This document shows positions 1-5,386 of a stretch of DNA of 8,676 nucleotides, one piece after another. How positions within the stretch are numbered: position 1 is the stretch's first letter; each line of letters starts with the position of its first letter. A program made the position numbers and the translations under genes. A model generated the notes under the pieces. The model saw only the letters and a program-made list of their open reading frames with translations. It ran no database searches and was not told where the DNA came from. This DNA comes from Alphaproteobacteria bacterium. Lineage in GTDB: Bacteria > Pseudomonadota > Alphaproteobacteria > Micavibrionales > UBA2020. The stretch spans positions 1 through 8,676 of the forward strand of contig JADYYV010000146.1 in the NCBI GenBank assembly GCA_020853455.1, read 5' to 3'.

Positions 1-1
1 C

Positions 2-1150
2 ATCCCGTTCCCGCGCTGGATCGGCGAGGTGATGCCGAAACTGCCCGGCCAGCCCACCAAGTCGAAAGACCCCGAAGACATTCTGGCCGAATGCGAGCCC
101 TGCGAGTTCGAGGAAGAAACCCGCGCCCCCGCCATCCTGAAGCCCGTAAAATCGGTGTTCGTGGAGGAAGGCAAGGTCGGCAAGGCCGCGCGCGGATTAT
201 CGGCGCAGGATATCGAATTCATCATGACCGAAGACGGGCTTGAAAACATCGCCGTCGTCATTCCCATTTCCCGCGACTGGGACAACAATCTGCTCGTCTC
301 ACTCGATCCGAAAATCCTGCCCGTGCCGAACCGTTTGGGCGGCGACGGCGCGATTTTGAACGCGCCCAGCTTCATGCTGCCGAAAAGCGTGCGGTCGATC
401 GACGATGCGAAAGCCTTCATCGCCGAAAAATTCCGCGTGCCCGTCGAACAGGTGGGGAAACTTGGCGAAAGCTATTTCACGCATACGGGCGTTACGCCGC
501 AGCGCGTCTATCCCTTCGTCGTATCGTCGCCGCCCGATGTGGGCTCCGGCCCGAAACGCAGCTATACGCCGCTGAAGCGCCTCTGGCGTCTGCTGGGCTT
601 CTCCCGCTTCTCCGGCATGCTGCTGAAGATGCTGGCGCGCACGCAGATGGCGATGGATGCGTCGAGCGACATGAACCTCAGCCGCAGCCCGCTGAATTTG
701 AAAAGCCAGGGCTTCTCCCTCTCGACCGAAAAGACGGCGGTGGAGGCGAAGAACGTGGGTTATTCCGCAGCGCCGTCCCGCGTCCTCGGGCAACGCGGCG
801 CGGCAGGCGGCGGGGGCGGCGGCGCGGCTGCGAAACCCGATCCGTACCAGCCCTATCAGCCGCCGAAAGAAATCGACCCCGCGCTTTTGGAGCAAAGCAA
901 GGCCGCCCAGGCGCTCATCGAAAGCATCGCCGCGCCCCGCATCGGCAAGCGGCTGGTGGACAGTTACGCACAGGCCAAGAAACTGCTGAAGGGCGGCGAC
1001 GAAGCGATCCACATGCACGAAACCCCCACCGTCGCCCAGATCGACAAAGACATCGTCGCTGTCGCCGACCAGCTGAAAAAAATCCGCAACGACAAAATCC
1101 CCACCCTCGAGCTCCGCACGCCGGACGGCAAGGGCGGCGGGAAGATATAA
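2..1150 (+). CDS. Hypothetical protein, 5'-partial, with weak Nudix-like segment
   Basis: The reading frame is open from base 2 to the TAA at 1148-1150. A GTG at 29 or ATG at 32 could serve as start, but neither has a well-spaced Shine-Dalgarno and the frame continues to the window edge, so the gene probably begins upstream. I do not recognise the protein. Counting from codon 29, a CEPC motif lies at residues 22-25 and is followed by an acidic EFEEE run. Residues about 113-165 read like a Nudix core: a 'FMLPK' entry, a helix 'DDAKAFIAEKFRVP', then 'LGESYFTHTGVTP' and 'VYPFVV'. The glutamates of a catalytic Nudix box (REUXEE) are mostly absent, so any Nudix relationship is structural and tentative. 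Residues 182-208 are basic and hydrophobic. A six-glycine linker (260-265) and a Pro/Tyr-rich stretch precede a helical, charged C-terminus that ends GGGKI. The stop lies 7 nt before the palindromic repeat that follows. Confidence 0.8.
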   Translation: MPFPRWIGEVMPKLPGQPTKSKDPEDILAECEPCEFEEETRAPAILKPVKSVFVEEGKVGKAARGLSAQDIEFIMTEDGLENIAVVIPISRDWDNNLLVSLDPKILPVPNRLGGDGAILNAPSFMLPKSVRSIDDAKAFIAEKFRVPVEQVGKLGESYFTHTGVTPQRVYPFVVSSPPDVGSGPKRSYTPLKRLWRLLGFSRFSGMLLKMLARTQMAMDASSDMNLSRSPLNLKSQGFSLSTEKTAVEAKNVGYSAAPSRVLGQRGAAGGGGGGAAAKPDPYQPYQPPKEIDPALLEQSKAAQALIESIAAPRIGKRLVDSYAQAKKLLKGGDEAIHMHETPTVAQIDKDIVAVADQLKKIRNDKIPTLELRTPDGKGGGKI

Positions 1151-1157
1151 AAACCAT

Positions 1158-1196
1158 TGTCATTCCGGCGAAAGCCGGAATCCACGGACTGTGCCG
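1158..1196 (+). repeat. REP-like palindrome, left copy
   Basis: A perfect 8-bp stem (1162-1169 with 1174-1181, ATTCCGGC/GCCGGAAT) closes a GAAA tetraloop at 1170-1173. Conserved flanks lie on both sides (TGTC before, CCACGGACT and a GCCG block after). The same unit recurs in inverted orientation at 1491-1529. Over the 32-base core (1158-1189 against 1498-1529 reverse-complemented) only four positions differ, and all four preserve the stem. It starts 7 nt after the stop of the upstream gene, so it may also act as a transcript end or mRNA-stabilising hairpin for that gene. The type (short palindrome, GAAA-type loop, intergenic) fits the REP class. Confidence 0.85.
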
Positions 1197-1204
1197 GTTA
1201 TTCC

Positions 1205-1498
1205 ATGAACAACCAATATTTTGTCTACATCCTTGCCAGCAAAAAGCGCGGCACACTTTATATCGGCGTCACCAGCGATCTGGTGAAAAGGGTGTATGAG
1301 CACAAGAACAAGCTTGCGGAAGGTTTCACGAAGAAATACAACGTATCTCAACTGGTGTATTTTGAAAGCAGTGGTGACGTAAAGGCGGCCATTCAGCGTG
1401 AAAAGCAGCTTAAGGACTGGAAACGCGACTGGAAAATGGAACTGATCGAAAAAGACAATCCCGACTGGCTTGATTTGTATTCAACGATAACGGCGTAG
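1205..1498 (+). CDS. Small GIY-YIG nuclease-family protein (URI-type domain, COG2827-like)
   Basis: This 97-residue protein is essentially a bare GIY-YIG domain. The variant GIY/YIG strands are FVYIL (residues 6-10) and LYIGVTSDL (18-26). The expected catalytic Arg is R29 in KRVYEHK with H33 nearby, and the metal-ligand Glu is E66 in 'QREKQLKDWKR'. The C-terminus 'NPDWLDLY' is typical of the stand-alone small family. The family cuts DNA via one metal ion, but the roles of the single-domain members are largely undefined. I chose ATG 1205 because the frame continues upstream only through the palindromic repeat. No clear Shine-Dalgarno precedes it. The gene lies wholly between two inverted REP-like palindromes, and its stop codon (1496-1498) is inside the right copy. 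It looks visibly more A/T-rich than its neighbours, which is consistent with acquisition. The family assignment is firm; mobility is inference. Confidence 0.92.
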   Translation: MNNQYFVYILASKKRGTLYIGVTSDLVKRVYEHKNKLAEGFTKKYNVSQLVYFESSGDVKAAIQREKQLKDWKRDWKMELIEKDNPDWLDLYSTITA

Positions 1499-1529
1499 TC
1501 CGTGGACCCCGGCTTTCGCCGGGGTGACA
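1491..1529 (-). repeat. REP-like palindrome, right copy (inverted)
   Basis: This is an inverted copy of the element at 1158-1196. The 8-bp stem is 1506-1513 with 1518-1525 (ACCCCGGC/GCCGGGGT), with TTTC in the loop on the plus strand (GAAA on the minus strand). Compared with the left copy, two T-A pairs are replaced by C-G pairs, so both copies fold perfectly. The element contains the last codons and stop of the GIY-YIG gene. It ends where the Shine-Dalgarno AGGAG (1529-1533) of the next gene begins. Confidence 0.85.
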
Positions 1530-1537
1530 GGAGTTTT

Positions 1538-2440
1538 ATGAGCGACGGCACAGTCCAAGTCTTCGACCGTAACCTTCTCCGCCGCCGCCGCGAGCGCGCG
1601 GCGGCTTCTATTGCTTCGTTCGACTTCCTCTATCAGGATGTCGCGCTGCGCCTTTCCGACCGGCTGGATATCATCAAAAAAGAATTTGCAACCGTCCTCG
1701 ACCTCGGTGGGCACGGGGTGATGGCGGAGCATTTGCGGGTAAGGGCGGGGACGCAGTTTGTGGCGACGTCCGACCTGTCGCGCGGCATGGCGGCGCAGGC
1801 TGCGCATGGCGTTGCGGCGGATGAAGAATTCCTGCCGTTCAAATCCGGCAGCCTTGATGCGGTTGTCAGCAACCTCGCGCTGCATTGGGTGAATGACCTG
1901 CCGGGCGCGCTGGTACAGATCCGCCGCGCGCTGAAGGCCGATGGCTTGTTTCTTGCGGCGGTACTGGGCGGTGAAACCTTGCGCGAATTGCGCCAGTCAC
2001 TGCTGGAGGCGGAAATTGCGGTCACGGGCGGCGCATCCCCCCGCGTATCGCCCTTTATCGACGCGCGCGACATGGGGGCGCTGTTGCAGCGTGGCGGCTT
2101 CGCGCTGCCGGTCGTCGATAGCGACATCATCACCGTCGATTATTCCGGCCCGCTGAAGCTGATGCAGGACCTGCGCGGCATGGGTGCGACGAATGCGGTT
2201 TATAACCGCCTGCTGAAACCCACCCGCCGCGCCGTGATACTGGAGGCCGCGAAGATTTACGCCGAAAAATTCGGCGATGCAAAGGGGCGTGTGCCCGCCA
2301 CCTTCCAGATCATCTACGCCATCGGCTGGTCGCCCCATGCCAGCCAGCAAAAACCCATCCAGCCCGGCAGCGCGAAAATGAAGCTCGCCGATGCGCTCGG
2401 CACGCAGGAAATATCGACAGGCGAAAAAGCGCGCCCCTGA
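1538..2440 (+). CDS. NDUFAF5-like methyltransferase-fold protein (BioC/UbiE superfamily)
   Basis: The protein has 300 residues; ATG 1538 is preceded by AGGAG at 1529-1533. An in-frame GTG at 1502 lies within the repeat and would add only repeat-encoded residues. The N-terminal 'VFDRNLLRRRRERAA' (8-22), the SAM-fold strand VLDLGGHG (53-60), the 'LPFKSGSLDAVVSNLALHWV' region (99-118) and 'GGETLRELRQSLLEAE' (144-159) match the alphaproteobacterial homologues of human NDUFAF5. The human protein is a complex I assembly factor that hydroxylates an arginine of NDUFS7. A comparable role here at complex I (NuoB) is inference from homology. The SAM-binding loop appears one residue shorter than the usual GxGxG pattern. 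The alternative reading is BioC-type malonyl-ACP methyltransferase, but no biotin genes are nearby. The gene converges on ubiG with no bases between the two stop codons. Confidence 0.85.
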   Translation: MSDGTVQVFDRNLLRRRRERAAASIASFDFLYQDVALRLSDRLDIIKKEFATVLDLGGHGVMAEHLRVRAGTQFVATSDLSRGMAAQAAHGVAADEEFLPFKSGSLDAVVSNLALHWVNDLPGALVQIRRALKADGLFLAAVLGGETLRELRQSLLEAEIAVTGGASPRVSPFIDARDMGALLQRGGFALPVVDSDIITVDYSGPLKLMQDLRGMGATNAVYNRLLKPTRRAVILEAAKIYAEKFGDAKGRVPATFQIIYAIGWSPHASQQKPIQPGSAKMKLADALGTQEISTGEKARP

Positions 2441-3199
2441 TTATTTCACAGCCGTCATGAAATAATTCACATCCATATCCGTCGCGCTGAGCGAAAAGGC
2501 GCGGTCGATGGGGTTGAAGACGAGGCCACGCACATCGGTGACCTCAAGCCCGTGTTCCTCGATATGCTTCGCCAGTTCCGACGGCTTCAGGAATTTTTTC
2601 CAGTCATGGGTGCCGGCCGGCACCCAGCGCAAAATGTATTCGGCGGCGATGATGCCGAGCGCGTAGGATTTGGGCGTGCGGTTGAGGGTGGACATGATGA
2701 GCATGCCGCCGGGGCGCAGGATGCGGCACAGCGCGCGCATGAATTCTTCGACATCGGCCACATGTTCGACAATTTCAAGCGCGGTCACGACATCATATTG
2801 CGCGTCCCTGGCCGCAAGATCTTCGACGCTGGTGGCGAGGTAATTGATTTTCAGGCCGTGCGCTTCGGCATGTGCCTTGGCAATCTTGATATTTTCCCTG
2901 CCCGCATCCACGCCCGTCACATCCGCACCCATGCGGCAGAGCGGTTCGGCAACGATGCCGCCGCCGCAGCCGATATCGGCGATTTTAAGGCCTTGTAAAC
3001 TTTTGACCGCGTCGGGCAGGTCGAAATGTTCCGACACCATGCGGCGAATATATTCCATGCGCACGGGGTTCAGGCGGTGGAGCGGGCGCATCGGGCCCGA
3101 TTCATCCCACCATTTCGCGCCAAGAGAATCGAACTGCGCGATCTCGTCCGCATCGATGGTTGATTTCCGCACAGGTTTTTTCAGATTTTTTTTGGTCAT
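2441..3199 (-). CDS. ubiG: UbiG: ubiquinone biosynthesis O-methyltransferase
   Basis: This 252-residue protein has normal length for UbiG. The enzyme performs both O-methylations in ubiquinone synthesis: on the 2-polyprenyl-6-hydroxyphenol and the 3-demethylubiquinol intermediates, using SAM at the membrane face. Visible hallmarks are 'WWDESGPMRPLHRLNPVR' (30-47), motif I ADIGCGGG (74-81), the acidic end of the second strand 'VTGVDA' (94-99), 'LEIVEHV' (141-147), 'LRPGGMLIMSTLNRT' (161-175) and the family signature 'WVPAGTHDWKKFLKPSEL' (192-209). The N-terminus is lysine-rich. ATG 3197-3199 fits the family start, although the upstream minus-strand sequence is A/T-rich and shows no strong Shine-Dalgarno. 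The gene stands alone on the minus strand. Its promoter must lie in the 168-nt divergent gap, and its end abuts the NDUFAF5-like gene, so both would be transcribed into each other unless termination is internal. Confidence 0.95.
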   Translation of the reverse strand: MTKKNLKKPVRKSTIDADEIAQFDSLGAKWWDESGPMRPLHRLNPVRMEYIRRMVSEHFDLPDAVKSLQGLKIADIGCGGGIVAEPLCRMGADVTGVDAGRENIKIAKAHAEAHGLKINYLATSVEDLAARDAQYDVVTALEIVEHVADVEEFMRALCRILRPGGMLIMSTLNRTPKSYALGIIAAEYILRWVPAGTHDWKKFLKPSELAKHIEEHGLEVTDVRGLVFNPIDRAFSLSATDMDVNYFMTAVK

Positions 3200-3367
3200 T
3201 ACATTGCATTTTATATATTTTTTCCCGCTGAAATAACACGCATTTCGCAGACATAAAATAACCGGTTAACAAGACGTAAATATGCCCCTTGGTTTCCTTA
3301 ACTAAGTTTTCATAAGCCCAACGTATGTTCGACTTGGGACAAGAAAAAACTAAAAAGGGGCAGGCCA
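3200..3367. promoter_or_regulatory. A/T-rich divergent regulatory gap between ubiG and the small membrane-protein gene
   Basis: This 168-nt gap is markedly more A/T-rich than the surrounding genes and must contain promoters for both directions. Visible elements are a 10-bp perfect palindrome TAACCGGTTA (3259-3268) and two near matches to the alphaproteobacterial CtrA box TTAA-N7-TTAA: TTAA-N7-TAAA at 3266-3280 and TTAA-N7-TTCA at 3298-3312. A weak plus-strand promoter candidate is TTGGTT (3289-3294), 16 nt, CATAAG (3311-3316). A purine-rich ribosome site AGGGGCAGG (3356-3364) precedes ATG 3368. None of the promoter assignments is strong. Confidence 0.4.
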
Positions 3368-3820
3368 ATGATTACAAACTTTCAAAGCATCATCACCGTC
3401 GCAACCGCACCCGCAACCGGCATGGTGGCGGCTGGCGCAATGGCGGTGGCGGCAACGGTCGCGGTCGGCTTCCTGTTCATCTTTAACGAGGCTTCGTACC
3501 AGAAACGCGCGCAACGCCTGAACTTCACGCAATACGCGCCCAAGACCCATGCGGCATCGGCTTTCCATACCGCGCTGGTGAACGATAACGGCGTGAAGGT
3601 CGAGATCAAGGCCGAAGCGCCCGCGTTTGCGGGCGAAATGCTGGCGGTGGTGCGCGATCTTGCCGCCCGCGTCATGACCGGCAAGGCCGATATCGCCGAG
3701 CTGCTGTCGATGCTGGATACCCTGCAACGCATGGGCATCGATGTGCAGGGCCTGTTCTCCTTCCTCGCCCCCCAAACCACGATGGAAATGACCGAAGAAG
3801 CCCGATTGCAGCAGGCTTAA
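3368..3820 (+). CDS. Hypothetical small membrane-anchored protein
   Basis: The protein has 150 residues and belongs to no family I recognise. An Ala/Val-rich hydrophobic helix spans roughly residues 17-39 and ends in FLFIFN. It is followed by a basic patch (YQKRAQR, 44-50), suggesting a single N-terminal membrane anchor. An uncleaved signal anchor is more likely than a cleaved peptide, because the N-terminus lacks a basic n-region and no clear signal-peptidase or lipobox motif is seen. The rest is a soluble domain with helices at about 87-104 and 106-122 ('GKADIAELLSMLDTLQRMGI'). ATG 3368 has a convincing ribosome site. It leads two further uncharacterised genes on the same strand, separated from the next by 69 nt of structured sequence. 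Confidence 0.75.
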   Translation: MITNFQSIITVATAPATGMVAAGAMAVAATVAVGFLFIFNEASYQKRAQRLNFTQYAPKTHAASAFHTALVNDNGVKVEIKAEAPAFAGEMLAVVRDLAARVMTGKADIAELLSMLDTLQRMGIDVQGLFSFLAPQTTMEMTEEARLQQA

Positions 3821-3826
3821 CCGTTT

Positions 3827-3884
3827 GCGGTTTCAGGGCAGGCATGGCATCCTTGACGGCAAGCCCGTCACCCTGAACTGCCGC
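3827..3884 (+). promoter_or_regulatory. Multi-stem RNA hairpin before the 284-aa gene
   Basis: Between the stop at 3818-3820 and ATG 3890 the RNA can fold into a nested structure. GCGG 3827-3830 pairs with CCGC 3881-3884. TTCAGGG 3832-3838 pairs with CCCTGAA 3871-3877. An inner hairpin, TGACGG 3854-3859 with CCGTCA 3865-3870 (loop CAAGC), stacks directly on the outer stem. A 15-nt segment (3839-3853) is left unpaired. The structure ends 5 nt before the ATG and replaces any visible Shine-Dalgarno. It could be a translational control element, a processing site or a leaky terminator. There is no U-tract, which argues against an intrinsic terminator. Confidence 0.5.
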
Positions 3885-3889
3885 CTGAC

Positions 3890-4744
3890 ATGGATGATTT
3901 CAACACAGCGCTGATCCGCGAAAAGATCATTTTCATCGACTCCGCCGCGCCCCAGAAAACGGACGCGATGGCGGAAGGGCATAACGTCGTGCGCTCCAAC
4001 CGCCTGCTGCTGAACCTGCCGGGCGACAAGGGCGTGGAGCGGCTGGTGATCCGGTCGCAGACGATGCCCGGCACGCTGCGCCTTGCCGCCGCCGCGCTGA
4101 TGGATTTCTGCGCCAAGGGAAAATTCAGCGGCCGCGGCCCCGACTGGGACGAATTGTGGGAGCGCGTGCGCCCGCCGTATGACAAGCGATATAATCCCGA
4201 CAACTGGGCGGCGGTCTATGTCGACGGCCGGAATGTGTTCAAGACGAATGCATCCAGCTATGCCGATGTGATCGAGCAATGCGCGCAGGTGGCGACCGGC
4301 AATTACGATCACGCCATCACGGTGACCGAAGGCGCGCTGCGCCGCATCGGCAAGAATATGCAGATCAGCCATTCATCGACCGTCGCCGCCGTGTTCACGA
4401 ACGAGGGGGGCAGTCTGCGCACCGCCATCGTCAACCGGCGCGCAGGGAAAACCAACGCCTTCAACTTCGTCGCCAACGGCGGCGACAGCGACCGGCGTGT
4501 GCAGCAGGTTTTATTCGTCACCGCCTCGATGCTGGAATCGCTCAACCTGCGCCTTTCGCTGGATACGCTGCATGTAAAGGTGCGCAAGCACAAGGCGACG
4601 AAGCCCGAACAGCAGCAATACAACGCGCTGCTGGGCCGCATGGAGGCGCTGTACCGCCATATCGAAAGTTTTGAAAACGAATTCAACGCAAAATACCGGC
4701 CGGAGAAGCCCGCCTTCTTCAAGCCAGAAAAACAGGGAGCTTAA
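3890..4744 (+). CDS. Hypothetical protein, 284 aa
   Basis: I do not recognise this protein. It is soluble, with no signal peptide or membrane helix. Visible segments are a basic/polar start, 'VVRSNRLLLNLPGDKGVERLVIR' (33-55, beta-like), a helix 'GTLRLAAAALMDFC' (61-74), a Trp/Arg/Pro-rich middle (86-106), a helical part around 122-160, and 'AAVFTNEGGSLRTAIVNRRAGKTNAFNFV' (166-194), which looks like paired strands. A hydrophobic helix (205-219) and a charged C-terminal helix with coiled-coil character (about 237-268) follow. ATG 3890 is the first start in a frame closed by TGA at 3854. It lacks a Shine-Dalgarno and sits 5 nt after a strong hairpin; the next in-frame ATG is at 3968. The following gene begins 2 nt after this stop, so the two are almost certainly co-translated and probably functionally linked. 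Confidence 0.75.
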   Translation: MDDFNTALIREKIIFIDSAAPQKTDAMAEGHNVVRSNRLLLNLPGDKGVERLVIRSQTMPGTLRLAAAALMDFCAKGKFSGRGPDWDELWERVRPPYDKRYNPDNWAAVYVDGRNVFKTNASSYADVIEQCAQVATGNYDHAITVTEGALRRIGKNMQISHSSTVAAVFTNEGGSLRTAIVNRRAGKTNAFNFVANGGDSDRRVQQVLFVTASMLESLNLRLSLDTLHVKVRKHKATKPEQQQYNALLGRMEALYRHIESFENEFNAKYRPEKPAFFKPEKQGA

Positions 4745-4746
4745 TC

Positions 4747-5340
4747 ATGGATAAACCCGGACTCGAAAAAATGCTGAAAATGACGGATTCCGACAGCGAA
4801 ACCGACGCGATCATGGGATTGCGCGGCATACAGGGCGGCTTCCGCGCCGAAGGCCTGACGCTGTCGGAGGCAGTATTATTCGCCTTCGACAACATCGCGG
4901 TCATGAAGCAGCGCAAACCCGCCGTGACGATCGAGCAAAAACCGGCGGCACCGGCAGCGCCGAAACCCGTTTCGACCACCGGCATGCCCAACTGCCGCAT
5001 GCCGAAACCCGGGCATATCGAACTGCTCGCGCCCGGCGCGGCATCGGGCACCGTCATCGCGCTGCCGCCCTCCGCCGCAGAAGACGCCGCGCATATCGCC
5101 GACCACCTGAAGGACGCGCTGGTGGCATCCGTCATCAACAAAAGCCGCTTCAAGCTGAAACTGTTCGACGTGAAAAACGCGCGCGGTGAAATCCTTGAAA
5201 CCTGCCTGCAGGCCGAATACGACCGCGACGGCATGGCAGTCGTGAAAATCTGGACCAACGTGCGCGGCGAATGCGCCAACCTCGCAACCCTGCTGCGCAA
5301 GGCAGCGGCGCAGGTCTATCCGGATTTGTATGCGAGCTGA
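4747..5340 (+). CDS. Hypothetical protein with DUF2786-like N-terminal segment
   Basis: The protein has 197 residues; ATG 4747 is preceded by AGGGAGC (4733-4739) that overlaps the end of the upstream gene, with 2 nt between stop and start. Residues 6-43 ('LEKMLKMTDSDSETDAIMGL' ... 'EGLTLSEAVL') resemble the short helical DUF2786-type motif: a leading L-x-K-M-L, a Ser/Asp turn, an E-rich helix, then 'GLT'. That match is from memory of the pattern and is tentative. A Pro/Ala-rich linker (58-76) leads to a second domain (about 88-197) with predicted alternating strands and helices, 'HLKDALVASVINKSRFKLKLFD' and 'AVVKIWTNVRGE', ending in a helical tail. No catalytic motif is visible. It forms a two-gene unit with the 284-aa protein and is followed directly by a GC-rich palindrome. 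Confidence 0.75.
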   Translation: MDKPGLEKMLKMTDSDSETDAIMGLRGIQGGFRAEGLTLSEAVLFAFDNIAVMKQRKPAVTIEQKPAAPAAPKPVSTTGMPNCRMPKPGHIELLAPGAASGTVIALPPSAAEDAAHIADHLKDALVASVINKSRFKLKLFDVKNARGEILETCLQAEYDRDGMAVVKIWTNVRGECANLATLLRKAAAQVYPDLYAS

Positions 5341-5348
5341 AAGGTTAT

Positions 5349-5384
5349 CCCCTCTCCCTACCCCTCCTCCAGAGGGGGAGGGGG
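5349..5384. repeat. GC-rich double-stem palindrome, probable bidirectional terminator or REP-like repeat
   Basis: Two stacked 6-bp stems are visible: an outer CCCCTC 5349-5354 with GAGGGG 5378-5383, and an inner CCCCTC 5361-5366 with GAGGGG 5372-5377 (loop CTCCA). Six unpaired bases (5355-5360) lie on the 5' side. It fills the 46-nt gap between converging genes that stop at 5340 (plus) and 5387 (minus). The pyrimidine/purine-strand pattern is of the CCCTCTCCC...GGGGGAGGG kind that recurs between genes in many proteobacteria. It is a different family from the GIY-YIG-flanking palindromes. A terminator role for both genes is inference from position, and no long U-tract follows. Confidence 0.6.
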
Positions 5385-5386
5385 CT

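Noticed and set aside
818..827. Simple G/C-rich tract in the first gene as a possible structural DNA element
   Set aside because: It encodes the glycine run of a linker in frame, and no tandem repeat unit extends beyond it.
299..1018. Long antisense ORF (239 codons) opposite the first gene
   Set aside because: Its product is Arg/His/Ala-rich with no recognisable motif, as expected from the reverse frame of a GC-rich gene. The plus-strand frame has normal protein composition. Similar antisense frames opposite rlmI (7442-8290) and cobB (6417-7106) were rejected for the same reason.
1157..1204. Extended N-terminus of the GIY-YIG protein
   Set aside because: The 16 extra residues are encoded by the palindromic repeat and precede the conserved first strand. 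ATG 1205 fits the family start.
1158..1529. Target-site duplication around the GIY-YIG cassette
   Set aside because: Flanks 'AAAACCAT' on the left and 'GGAGTTTT' on the right show no direct repeat, so classical transposition with duplication is not supported.
2608..2625. Perfect 18-bp palindrome GGGTGCCGGCCGGCACCC inside ubiG
   Set aside because: It coincides with codons of the conserved UbiG signature W-V-P-A-G-T-H, so protein constraint plus GC-rich codon choice explains it. It could still be checked for conservation of the synonymous bases.
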